From an uncultured Mollicutes bacterium (GTDB taxonomy: Bacteria > Bacillota_I > Bacilli_A > RFN20 > CAG-826), in assembly GCA_900539595.1 (NCBI GenBank), contig UQCQ01000002.1:62001-126000 (forward strand): a stretch of DNA of 64,000 bases. The letters run 5' to 3'. Shown in pieces: positions 16,166-24,190 of the stretch. A program made the translations under genes and the position numbers. Numbering within the stretch: the first letter of the stretch is position 1; each line of letters opens with the position of its first letter. The notes below the pieces were generated by a model. The model searched no databases. It saw only the letters and a program-made list of their open reading frames with translations, and had not been told where the DNA came from.

Positions 16166-16540
16166 ATGAAAAAAGCCACGTCAATTGTATCTTTGATTCA
16201 AGGAATCCTCAGTTTTATCGGGGCAGGGATTTGCTTAATCTGCCTCTTTATTTTGGTTTTTAACCAAGCGGAAGCCCTGCAAGCTTTGCAGAACCAAGGC
16301 GCGACGGATTCTGAAATTGCCGCGATGGCATCCACGATTGCTGTCAGCATTGCTTCTTGCATCTATGGCATTATCGCCTGCGCAGTCAGCGGCGTTCTTT
16401 GCTTCGTGATTCGCGCCCAAGCCAATAAACCAGTCCCGCCTCGCGGAACGCTCATCGCATTAGGCATTCTAACCATCATCTTCTCCGGCGTCCCTGCAGG
16501 CGTCCTTGCCATTGTTCTTGGCGCATCACAAGACAAATAA
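16166..16540 (+). CDS. Small four-helix membrane protein, tandem paralogue
   Basis: 124 aa, beginning MKKATSIVSLIQGILSFIG, close to the start of the preceding gene (MKKATFIVSLIEGILNIG). The two share helix layout, a polar loop of about 25 residues after the second helix, and a basic proline-containing loop before the last helix. They differ strongly in the loop sequence. Membrane location is evident; function is unknown. TAAAGGAG lies 5 bases before the ATG. A bidirectional terminator follows. The pair looks like an old tandem duplication. Confidence 0.7.
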   Translation: MKKATSIVSLIQGILSFIGAGICLICLFILVFNQAEALQALQNQGATDSEIAAMASTIAVSIASCIYGIIACAVSGVLCFVIRAQANKPVPPRGTLIALGILTIIFSGVPAGVLAIVLGASQDK

Positions 16541-16555
16541 AACAATCCAAAGAAC

Positions 16556-16585
16556 AAAAATTGGCCGAACTTGGCCAATTTTTTA
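16556..16585. terminator. Bidirectional terminator between the membrane paralogue and capF
   Basis: AATTGGCC-GAACTT-GGCCAATT with A-rich left and T-rich right flanks, so it can end transcripts from both sides. It overlaps the capF stop region. Confidence 0.75.
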
Positions 16586-17689
16586 TTCGACTTTTTCCAG
16601 GTAGGTATCGGGGTTCTCGGGGTCGTAGAGCTCATTCGCCCACATGATGGTAACCGCATCTGCATTTCCAATATTTTTAATGGAATGCGTATATCCCGCT
16701 GGGATATCCACGACTTGCAAATGGTTTCCTGTGCAAACAAAGCGGTGGATCGTCTCTTCTCCTACTTTTCGTAAGGCAATTTCGCATGTTCCGGAAACCA
16801 CTAAGAATTTTTCGTTTTTGAGATGATGGTAATGGTTTCCCTTTGTAATTCCTGGACGAGCAACGTTCACGGATACCTGGCCAAAATTCGGGGTTTTTAA
16901 AAATTCGGTAAAACTCCCCCGTTCATCCGTGTGAGAAAATAGGCTATAAGCAAAATCTTCTGGTTCTAAGTAAGTTAAATAGGTGCTGTAGAGTTTTTTG
17001 GCAAAGCCCTCTTGGGGTGATAGCATCCCTTTGGAACGTATTTCGGGGAAGCTTTGAATCAAATTCGCGACTTCTAGGAGATTTTTTTCATCATGGGGCT
17101 CTACGTAATGGATCGTATCATCACAAGCCACTTCTCCTCTTAAAAACCGTTCAAATTCCTGGCAAATATCATCGATAAAAACAAAAGGAATCGTAGGATT
17201 TTCAGGGTTGACTTCGATGGGCTTGCCGTGAGCAATTTGATAGCACCAGGTCGCAATGACGGAATTATAAAAAGGGCGGCACCCTTTTCCATAGACGTTA
17301 TAAAGGCGGTAAATGCAAACGGGGCAATCCTGTTTTTTGGAAAATTCAAAGATCAAATCTTCCGCTATTTTTTTGCTAGCTCCATAGGGATTTTGTTTTT
17401 CGGCTTGGATTGAGGAGGTAAATAAAAGGGGGATTTTCTTTTTCGAGCCCGCCACTTCTTCTAGCAAACGCTTCGTGAAAAACACGTTGCCATCTAAGAA
17501 CTCTTCTGCTTTTAACGGGCGATTAATCCCTGCAAAATGAAGAATCGCATCGGCTTGCTTTAACAAGACGGGAAGTTCGTCCGGGTGGTTATCGATATCG
17601 TAAGAGAGAATGGTATATCCGCGTGACGAAAGATAGAGGGAGACGTTTCTTCCCAAAAACCCCTTTGCGCCGGTAATTAAGACGTTCAC
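16583..17689 (-). CDS. capF: CapF-like bifunctional epimerase/reductase (UDP-L-FucNAc pathway)
   Basis: 368 aa, the same length as Staphylococcus aureus CapF, which it resembles along its whole length. The N-terminal SDR domain starts MNVLITGAKGFLGRNV (NAD(P)-binding GxxGxxG) and has NPYGASKKIAED with the YxxxK catalytic pair. The C-terminal cupin begins near TDERGSFTEFLKTP and has NHYHHLKNEKFLVVSG, HSIKNIGN and TIMWANELYDP. CapF epimerises C-3 and reduces C-4 to form UDP-N-acetyl-6-deoxy-L-talosamine. The ATG overlaps the capG stop by ATGA, giving a capG-capF operon. The first pathway enzyme, CapE, is not in this window. Confidence 0.92.
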   Translation of the reverse strand: MNVLITGAKGFLGRNVSLYLSSRGYTILSYDIDNHPDELPVLLKQADAILHFAGINRPLKAEEFLDGNVFFTKRLLEEVAGSKKKIPLLFTSSIQAEKQNPYGASKKIAEDLIFEFSKKQDCPVCIYRLYNVYGKGCRPFYNSVIATWCYQIAHGKPIEVNPENPTIPFVFIDDICQEFERFLRGEVACDDTIHYVEPHDEKNLLEVANLIQSFPEIRSKGMLSPQEGFAKKLYSTYLTYLEPEDFAYSLFSHTDERGSFTEFLKTPNFGQVSVNVARPGITKGNHYHHLKNEKFLVVSGTCEIALRKVGEETIHRFVCTGNHLQVVDIPAGYTHSIKNIGNADAVTIMWANELYDPENPDTYLEKVE

Positions 17690-18873
17690 CGCGGTTCCAC
17701 CTTCGTTTCCGGACCCATTTCGCGAGGATCTTTTTCTACACCCTTCAGCCAGGTGTGCCGATTGATTTTATCCACGTTATTATGAATCGCTTCGACCACA
17801 AGGCGAGAAACTTCTTCATTTTCATAGTCGGGGACAATGCTGAGATTATTTCCAGGTTTATGGATTTCTAAAGCCTTATCCATCGCAGGGCGAATCGTTT
17901 CGTAATCGACTCCGCCGATGGCGATGCTACCGTGAATCACCCCTTCTTGACGTTCGGTGGAAGTCCGAATCAAAACGCCAGGGAAATCCAAAAGGGAGCT
18001 TTCTTCCGTCAAGGTCCCTGAATCGCTTAGCACACAATAAGCATGCTTTTCTAAGCACACATATTCGAAGAACCCAAAAGGTTTTGCATCCACAAAATAG
18101 GGGCTCAAAACAAAATGACGTTCTTCCAAGCGTTTTCTCGTTCTAGGGTGAACCGAGAAAATCACCGGCATCTTAAATTCCTTGGCAATGCGATTCAAAG
18201 ACGGAAAAATCCGATTGAATTTCGAAGGAATATCCACATTTTCTTCCCGGTGGCAGGAAACAAGAAGGTATTTCTTCTCTTCTAGTCCCAGGCGAGTGAG
18301 GATATCCGAATGCTTAATTTGGTCTTGATGGGCGTTTAACACTTCACGCATTGGAGAGCCTGTCTTTAGCATAAACTGAGGATCGATTCCTTCATGAAGC
18401 AAATTGGAATAGGCGTAATCCGAATAGGGCATATTAAAATCAGCGATATGGTCAACGATGGTTCGGTTCGTCATTTCAGCAACCGACCAATCCCAGCACC
18501 GATTTCCTGCTTCCATGTGGAAGATGGGGCATTTGAGCCTTTTAGCAGAAATCGCGCTTAACGCGGAATTGGTATCCCCTAAAACCAAGATGCAATCAGG
18601 GTTTTCCTTTTGAATCAACTCGTAGCTTTTCTCCAAAACGGCCCCCATGGTTTGGCCGAGATTTTTCCCAGCAACCCCCAAATAATAATCCGGTTGGCGA
18701 AGGCCTAATTCTTCAAAGAAAATTTCATTCAATTCATAATCGTAATTTTGTCCGGTATGAACGATTTTTTGATCGAAGGCTTTGTCACATGCCTTCATGA
18801 CTTCCGACAAACGAATAATTTCAGGACGCGTTCCCAAAATCGTTAATAGTTTCAGGCGTTTTTGTGTACTCAT
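17686..18873 (-). CDS. capG: CapG-like UDP-sugar 2-epimerase (UDP-L-FucNAc synthase)
   Basis: About 395 aa from ATG 18873. Non-hydrolysing UDP-GlcNAc 2-epimerase fold that strongly resembles S. aureus CapG: LLTILGTRPEIIRLS, VHTGQNYDYELNEIFFEELG, LGDTNSALSAISAKRL, HMEAGNRCWD, TGSPMREV, SCHREENVD, LSDSGTLTEESS. It makes UDP-L-FucNAc by 2-epimerising the CapF product. Two starts are possible. ATG 18873 fits the family N-terminus and has TAAAAT ending 7 bases upstream (leaderless). ATG 18906 adds 11 residues and has AGGAG 10 bases upstream. I prefer 18873 on family length. First gene of capG-capF, divergent from the KOW-like gene with promoters packed into about 60 bases. Confidence 0.9.
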   Translation of the reverse strand: MSTQKRLKLLTILGTRPEIIRLSEVMKACDKAFDQKIVHTGQNYDYELNEIFFEELGLRQPDYYLGVAGKNLGQTMGAVLEKSYELIQKENPDCILVLGDTNSALSAISAKRLKCPIFHMEAGNRCWDWSVAEMTNRTIVDHIADFNMPYSDYAYSNLLHEGIDPQFMLKTGSPMREVLNAHQDQIKHSDILTRLGLEEKKYLLVSCHREENVDIPSKFNRIFPSLNRIAKEFKMPVIFSVHPRTRKRLEERHFVLSPYFVDAKPFGFFEYVCLEKHAYCVLSDSGTLTEESSLLDFPGVLIRTSTERQEGVIHGSIAIGGVDYETIRPAMDKALEIHKPGNNLSIVPDYENEEVSRLVVEAIHNNVDKINRHTWLKGVEKDPREMGPETKVEPR

Positions 18874-18897
18874 GGTCGATATTTTATCCCACAAGCC

Positions 18898-18926
18898 TTG
18901 AATCATAAAGAGCGGACTCCTAAATT
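18898..18926 (+). promoter_or_regulatory. Promoter of the KOW-like gene, predicted leaderless
   Basis: TTGAAT, 17-base spacer, TAAATT (18921-18926), then 7 bases to ATG 18934. No Shine-Dalgarno. It overlaps the opposite-strand start region of capG. Confidence 0.5.
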
Positions 18927-18933
18927 ATTAGTC

Positions 18934-19353
18934 ATGAGCAAATTTCACATTGGAGATAGCGTCCTCACTTACGTAGAACGAGGAGTAGCCAAAGAAGGCG
19001 ACTGCGGGAGAATTGACGCGATTCACCCCAAGACCAATTCCTATATCGTCGGATTTTATGCAACCGAAGACGCCTGCATCGGATCCTATGAATTCTATGA
19101 AGACGAATTGTCTTTATTGGACGAAAAGCCTTCGCCTACCCCCTTTCATAAAGGAGATATCGTCGAGACTTTAAAAGAACAATGCGGAATGGAAAAAGGA
19201 AGGAAAGGAGAAATCGTCGACATCTTTCCCTCCACCCAAGGGGCGGCGGTTCATCTGGAGAATTCCCCCTATATCCTTCCTTATGGTTTTCAAGAATTAA
19301 AGCTCGTTCAAGCTCATTCGCACATCGAAACGAATTCGCCCATCAAGTCGTAG
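18934..19353 (+). CDS. Small protein with two KOW/SH3-like repeats, unknown function
   Basis: 139 aa from ATG 18934. The frame is open further upstream, but no start there is supported. Seen: two related halves, each starting FHIGDSVLTYVERG or FHKGDIVETLKEQCG, followed by a GRIDAIHP or GEIVDIFP strand and a V-F/V-H strand. This is the beta-hairpin pattern of KOW-type small barrels that bind RNA or protein. No catalytic motif and no membrane segment. The last 40 bases overlap the 3' end of the convergent rimO. Function unknown; a cytoplasmic binding protein is my best inference. Transcription is predicted leaderless. Confidence 0.6.
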   Translation: MSKFHIGDSVLTYVERGVAKEGDCGRIDAIHPKTNSYIVGFYATEDACIGSYEFYEDELSLLDEKPSPTPFHKGDIVETLKEQCGMEKGRKGEIVDIFPSTQGAAVHLENSPYILPYGFQELKLVQAHSHIETNSPIKS

Positions 19354-20615
19354 ACGAAGGCCGAAGTGATTTTAACCTTCACCAAATCGCCTTCTTTCAA
19401 AGCGACTGGGCTATGGAAAACCACGGTTCCATCGATGTCGTCGGGAGCATTCCAGGCGCAGCGGAATAAATATTCCCCTTCGTTTTTCCCCTTGCCCGTA
19501 ACGATGCCTGGATAAATTTTTCCCACCTGTTTCTTCGCTTGTTCATAAGCGATTTTACGTTGGATTTTCATGAGTTCGGCTTTGCGGGCTTCCTTTAAAT
19601 CCTCAGGAATTTGGTCAGGATAATCATAGCTCGCCGTCCCCTCTTCGCGAGAATAAGTAAAGCATCCCATATGGTCAAAGCGAACGCGCTTCAAGAATTC
19701 GATCGTTTCTTTTTGATCCTCTTCATTTTCTCCGGGGAAACCAGAAATGAGTGTGGTACGAAGAATGGCGTCAGGGCAAATTTCACGGATTTTATCAAAT
19801 AATTCCAAGGTTTTATTCGCGTCGGCGTGACGGCGCATGGCCTTGAGCAAATGGTCGCTGGCACATTGAACGGGAATATCGAAATAATGGGCGATTTGTT
19901 TGCTGTCCGCGATTAAATGAATCAATTCATCGCTGATTTCGCTGGGATAAAGATACAAAAGGCGAATGGAGAAGAAACCAATCGCTTCGATTTCCTTCAG
20001 CAAATCCACGATATTGGGTTTTTGATGAGGGAAATCGATGCCGTAATTCGTCGTATCTTGCGAAATAAGGGAGATTTCCTTTACCCCGTGCTGATAAAGA
20101 TCCCGAGCTTCTTCTAGAATCTCTTCGAAGGGGCGAGAACGGAAACGGCCACGAATATAAGGAATCGCACAGAAAGAGCAGAAATTGTTGCACCCTTCCG
20201 AGATCCTTAAATAAGCGCAATAGGGGGCGGTAGAAACGACGCGACGAAGCGGGTTCATCGGCAAAATCCCATCCTCTCCTGTTAATTCTTCCAGAACTTT
20301 CGGCAGTTCATCATAGTTGGAGATTTTCACAATTGCGCTGGCTTCCGGCAATTCCTTCACGAGGTCATCGTAATAGCGTTCGGCCAAACATCCAACCACG
20401 ACGATTTTGGCTCCGTATCCCGCCATTTCAAAAATGGTTTGGATGGATTCTTCTTTCGCGGATTCGATGAAACCGCAGGTATTGACAATGATCAAATCAC
20501 TATCCTGCGGATTGTTGCTAAGCAAAAAGCGATCCCGGGGGAACATCGCAAGCATCATCTCGCTATCGATGAGGTTTTTTGCACAGCCTAAACTAACTAA
20601 CCCTACTTTAATCAT
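19314..20615 (-). CDS. rimO: Ribosomal protein S12 methylthiotransferase RimO
   Basis: 433 aa from ATG 20615, chosen because GGGAGGG lies 4 bases upstream and the product starts IKVGLVSLGCAKNLIDSE, as RimO does. Longer upstream in-frame starts lie inside malQ. Domains: N-terminal UPF0004 with three cysteines, radical-SAM core with CNNFCSFC (CxxxCxxC) followed by AIPYIRGRFRSR, and a C-terminal TRAM domain. RimO adds a methylthio group to an aspartate of ribosomal protein S12. SLGCAKN and GxxRSR separate it from the tRNA enzyme MiaB. It is the last gene of the long minus-strand operon. Its ATG overlaps the malQ stop (ATGA). Confidence 0.92.
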   Translation of the reverse strand: MIKVGLVSLGCAKNLIDSEMMLAMFPRDRFLLSNNPQDSDLIIVNTCGFIESAKEESIQTIFEMAGYGAKIVVVGCLAERYYDDLVKELPEASAIVKISNYDELPKVLEELTGEDGILPMNPLRRVVSTAPYCAYLRISEGCNNFCSFCAIPYIRGRFRSRPFEEILEEARDLYQHGVKEISLISQDTTNYGIDFPHQKPNIVDLLKEIEAIGFFSIRLLYLYPSEISDELIHLIADSKQIAHYFDIPVQCASDHLLKAMRRHADANKTLELFDKIREICPDAILRTTLISGFPGENEEDQKETIEFLKRVRFDHMGCFTYSREEGTASYDYPDQIPEDLKEARKAELMKIQRKIAYEQAKKQVGKIYPGIVTGKGKNEGEYLFRCAWNAPDDIDGTVVFHSPVALKEGDLVKVKITSAFVYDLMGEFVSMCE

Positions 20616-22078
20616 GCAACCCTCCCACTGGCAACGAATGCTTTTTGCCAGAAATTTAACTTTTCTTCGACTTTCTTCCAATCAGAAATTCGATACGTCC
20701 AATTGATGGAATTTAACGTGGATGGCTCATTGATGCGAGCCTCGATTCCTTCTTCCAACAAATCAGGCAGCGACAAGATGAACCATTTCGCCTTCTTTTG
20801 CAAACCATAAGCAATTAGTCTTTCCACCGGCGTTCCTTTTTGAAAGCCTTTTTCCTTCAAGGCATCCAGCCATTCTTCTTGCTTTTCCTTTTCTAAGGCT
20901 TCGAAGAAGGCTCGCGTCGGCGCGTTATCATGCGTCCCAAGGTAACAAACGGAATTTTCTTCGTTCCAAGGATTCGTTCTTTGAATTTCGGCATCCTCGA
21001 ACGTAAATTGGATCACATCCATTCCAGGGAAGGCAAATTCATCCCGAAGTTCGAGAACTTCTTTTCTCAATAAGCCTAAATCTTCTGCGACGAGCCGCTT
21101 TTGCAAAGACGGTTTCTCTAAAAAGAGAGTCTGGAAGAATTCTTTGCCTGGTGCTTCTATCCACTCTCCCGTCACGGCATCAGGACTAGAAGAAGGGATT
21201 TTCCAGAAAGTGTCAAAAGCTCGGAAATGATCCAAACGAAGCAAATCATAAATGGATGCATTCTCGATCAAACGATTCTTTAAGAAAGAAAATCCATCCT
21301 TCTTCATCTTGTCCCAATCATAAATCGGGTTTCCCCATCGTTGCCCCGTTGCCGAAAAATAATCGGGTGGAACCCCAGCGACAAACGCGGGGGATAAATG
21401 GTCATCAGTAAGAAGGAATTGGTCTTCGTGCATCCATACATCCAAGGAATCAAATCCAACATAAAAAGGCAAATCCCCTAGAATCAACACGCCTTTTTTC
21501 TTGGCGTAACGATGCAAGGCTTCGTATTGACGGTAAGCCAAAACCTGAAGATAAATCTCAAAAAGGGCCTCTTCTTGGATTTCCTTGGAATAAGGGCGTG
21601 GCGACAGCCAATGTTCCCAAGAAGTTTGGTAATGATGGTGAAGCGCGGAAAATACTCCCCAGGCTTCCGCCCAATCCTTTTCCTTTTTGAAGTGTTCTAT
21701 TTCCTTCATCGCTTTTTCCTTATTTTGAAGGAAAACCTTCTTTAATTCTTTTCTTTTATAGGCGTGCATCGCTTCGTAATCGATGCGATCAGAAGAGGAG
21801 GGGAATGGAATAAAAGAAGATAAGAGCCCTTCTTCATAAAGCCCTTCCAAACTGATAAATTGCTCATCCAAGGCAAAGGAACTATAAGGCTGATAAGGGG
21901 AATGGCCATAGCCAATGGGATTTAAGGGCAAAATCTGCCAAATTTTAATCCCATGAGAAGAGAGCAAATCGACAAATTGATAAGCTTCTTTTCCAAAAGT
22001 CCCCACCCCTTCTTGTCCCGGAAGGCAAGTTAAAGGAGCCAAAATCCCTAAAGCGCGGTCATTTTTGTTCTTTTTCAT
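20612..22078 (-). CDS. malQ: 4-alpha-glucanotransferase (amylomaltase)
   Basis: 488 aa GH77 enzyme that disproportionates maltodextrins, releasing glucose and longer chains. Seen: the N-terminal GILAPLTCLPG and WQILPLNPIGYGHSPYQPYS, the central GDLPFYVGFDSLDVW, the nucleophile region LRLDHFRAF, the acid/base region VAEDLG, and the third carboxylate in GTHDNAPT. All three catalytic acids are present. It overlaps the upstream YwaF-like gene and the downstream rimO by ATGA each, so translation is likely coupled. Cytoplasmic. Together with the gal genes and symporter it supports use of host or dietary oligosaccharides. Confidence 0.95.
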   Translation of the reverse strand: MKKNKNDRALGILAPLTCLPGQEGVGTFGKEAYQFVDLLSSHGIKIWQILPLNPIGYGHSPYQPYSSFALDEQFISLEGLYEEGLLSSFIPFPSSSDRIDYEAMHAYKRKELKKVFLQNKEKAMKEIEHFKKEKDWAEAWGVFSALHHHYQTSWEHWLSPRPYSKEIQEEALFEIYLQVLAYRQYEALHRYAKKKGVLILGDLPFYVGFDSLDVWMHEDQFLLTDDHLSPAFVAGVPPDYFSATGQRWGNPIYDWDKMKKDGFSFLKNRLIENASIYDLLRLDHFRAFDTFWKIPSSSPDAVTGEWIEAPGKEFFQTLFLEKPSLQKRLVAEDLGLLRKEVLELRDEFAFPGMDVIQFTFEDAEIQRTNPWNEENSVCYLGTHDNAPTRAFFEALEKEKQEEWLDALKEKGFQKGTPVERLIAYGLQKKAKWFILSLPDLLEEGIEARINEPSTLNSINWTYRISDWKKVEEKLNFWQKAFVASGRVA

Positions 22079-23013
22079 CGTGTTATCGCTCCTTTCCTCT
22101 TCGCGGATTTATATCGTCTCATCTTGAGCCTTTGTTTCCATTCTTCGAAATCCATCCGATAATGGCGTTTTTCGTATTTATAGCAGAGCCAAGGGCCAAA
22201 TAAAGCCGTTGCGATATAAAGGGGAATCAACATATAAATCACGGGAACGAAGCAAAGTTCGCCATTGGAATTATGATAGGTTTGAAGACCGGGGATCATC
22301 AGCTTATAAACCCAGCCAAGAGCCCCATCAAATTGACGCATCGGCCCAAAGGTGAAGGATTGATTTACAAAGCAATCTCGGTCGGAGAATTGTTCCCAAG
22401 TCGAAGGCCATCCGGGAAAATGCAGCACAAAACCCAGGAATACGCCGTTTAAAAAGACCACTCCGTTGACGGCAGTAAACATCAAGGGAATCGCCCAAAG
22501 CCGATGGTAATCCAACCGATGGAGCCCTTCTTCTACCATCAGGTATCCCCCGATAACAAGCGGGGCGTGACAGCCATAGAAACGCAGTACTTCCAAGAGG
22601 GAATCAAGGTCGCCTAGATCCCGTCCCAACGCGCCGGTAGGAACCAAATAAACCATGATTCCGCTGACGATGCCCACATAAAAAAGGTAATCCTTTAAAT
22701 AGTCGTTTCCAAAAACGAAAACAAAAGGGCTAATGACAATCAAAATCGCACAAAAATTCTCAAGGCTGCTGCTTCCCAGAGAATTGGGCAAGCGCGAAAT
22801 ATAATAAGGGTTGAATTGCTTGAGGAAATGAAGGGCGAAATTGCTCCAATATAGAATCAAGAGCAAGTTTCGGGTAAATTCTTTTCCAAATCTTCGGCAA
22901 AGAGATCGCGTCCCAAAAACAAGGGCGATAAGAAGCAGAATAAAAAGGAAATAAAGGGTATTACCAAAAGCAACCCCTATATATACCTTTCCGCTTCCAA
23001 TCCCCCACCCCAT
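22075..23013 (-). CDS. YwaF/TIGR02206-like integral membrane protein
   Basis: 312 aa from ATG 23013, chosen because AGGA lies 8 bases upstream and the start follows the galK stop at once. An earlier in-frame start would overlap galK by 53 bases. Seen: six or seven hydrophobic helices, NPYYISRLPNSLGSSSLENF with a conserved-looking polar block, FYGCHAPLVIGGYL in the middle, and a very basic cytoplasmic tail. The pattern matches the YwaF family of Firmicutes membrane proteins, whose function is unknown. Its location between galK and malQ says only that it is co-expressed with sugar genes. Confidence 0.65.
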   Translation of the reverse strand: MGWGIGSGKVYIGVAFGNTLYFLFILLLIALVFGTRSLCRRFGKEFTRNLLLILYWSNFALHFLKQFNPYYISRLPNSLGSSSLENFCAILIVISPFVFVFGNDYLKDYLFYVGIVSGIMVYLVPTGALGRDLGDLDSLLEVLRFYGCHAPLVIGGYLMVEEGLHRLDYHRLWAIPLMFTAVNGVVFLNGVFLGFVLHFPGWPSTWEQFSDRDCFVNQSFTFGPMRQFDGALGWVYKLMIPGLQTYHNSNGELCFVPVIYMLIPLYIATALFGPWLCYKYEKRHYRMDFEEWKQRLKMRRYKSAKRKGAITR

Positions 23014-23017
23014 GAGT

Positions 23018-24190
23018 TTAGTCCTGAACGATAGTTGGCCCCGTTGGCAAAATCGCCACGGGGTGAACATTGCTCGCTCCGTATCCTTTTTCCATATGGT
23101 CGCGGAAAGCGGGGGTTTGTTCCTTTAAGGTAAAGCAAAGAATCGAACCGGCGAATCCTCCGCCCATAATGCGGCAGGCTCCTCCTCGAATGGCGGTTTT
23201 AGCATAATCAATGGCCTGTTGCGGGCTATTTTGATAAATTCCAGGCGGCATCGTGTTAGCCAACAAGGTTTCGCTAGAAGCTTCCGATCCGCGAATCGCG
23301 TCAAGGAAGGCCTCCGTTTGATGATGAAGGATAGACTCTTTGGCGGCGAGAACGCGCGCGTTTTCGTCAAAGAAATGCTGGGCACGCAATTTGGCCCTTT
23401 CGCTGACTCCTTCGCAGGGTTGAGCGATTTTCTGCGCGAATTGACGAGCATCCACATCGCGAAGCACTTCTTTTCCAAACACAATCCTAGCCACGGATTT
23501 CATGTCAGAGGGAATCGAGGCATACAAGGGGGTGAGATTCGCGTGGCTTGAGGGAGTCTGCACAAGGGTAACGTCTAGCGGCAAATCAAATTTCATCGGG
23601 TCAACGATGACGTTGTCCATATCCCCAAAGTCAAGGAAGGCAACACCGCCATAGCTCGTTCCAACTTGGTCTAGCAATCCGCTCGGCTTGCCAAAATAAA
23701 CGTTTTCCGCGAATTGGCCAATTTTGGCCATCGTTAGCGGGGGGATCGAATCGTTATTGCAAAGATGGTCTTCGATTTTCACAATCAACGATTCAAAGCA
23801 AGCGGAGCTAGAAACTCCGGATCCCGAAACAATATCAGAAGATAACGCGGCGTTGAAACCCTGAATCGCAAACCCAAGTTCCTGCATCCGGAACAAGATT
23901 CCCTTCACGATGCCAAGAGAAGTTCCTTCTTCTTTTTTGGAATGGGTTAAATCATGAATGGAAAAGGAAAAAACCGCGAATCCATCGCTTTTGATGCAAA
24001 CAATCCCATCTAGTCGCGGTTCTACCGCCGCCGTGATTCCTAAATCGCAGGATCCCACCAAGCATAGACCATGGTTATGATCGGTGTGGTTCCCTACGAT
24101 TTCAAGACGTCCATGGCTAAAGACGCAAAAGGGCTTCCCCTTCCCAAAGGTTTGGGAAAAAAGTGCCATTGCCTTTTCTTTTTGAATCAT
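23018..24190 (-). CDS. galK: Galactokinase
   Basis: 390 aa GHMP kinase that phosphorylates galactose at C-1, the first committed step of the Leloir pathway. Seen: the signature GRLEIVGNHTDHNHG (the usual GRVNLIGEHTDY with substitutions), the GHMP ATP loop VSGSGVSSSACFES, the catalytic Asp region GLLDQVGTSYGG, and the C-terminal GGGFAGSILCF. Cytoplasmic. Its ATG overlaps the galT stop by four bases (24187-24190). The order galM-galT-galK with minimal gaps is a classical Leloir operon; the epimerase galE is not in this window. Confidence 0.93.
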   Translation of the reverse strand: MIQKEKAMALFSQTFGKGKPFCVFSHGRLEIVGNHTDHNHGLCLVGSCDLGITAAVEPRLDGIVCIKSDGFAVFSFSIHDLTHSKKEEGTSLGIVKGILFRMQELGFAIQGFNAALSSDIVSGSGVSSSACFESLIVKIEDHLCNNDSIPPLTMAKIGQFAENVYFGKPSGLLDQVGTSYGGVAFLDFGDMDNVIVDPMKFDLPLDVTLVQTPSSHANLTPLYASIPSDMKSVARIVFGKEVLRDVDARQFAQKIAQPCEGVSERAKLRAQHFFDENARVLAAKESILHHQTEAFLDAIRGSEASSETLLANTMPPGIYQNSPQQAIDYAKTAIRGGACRIMGGGFAGSILCFTLKEQTPAFRDHMEKGYGASNVHPVAILPTGPTIVQD

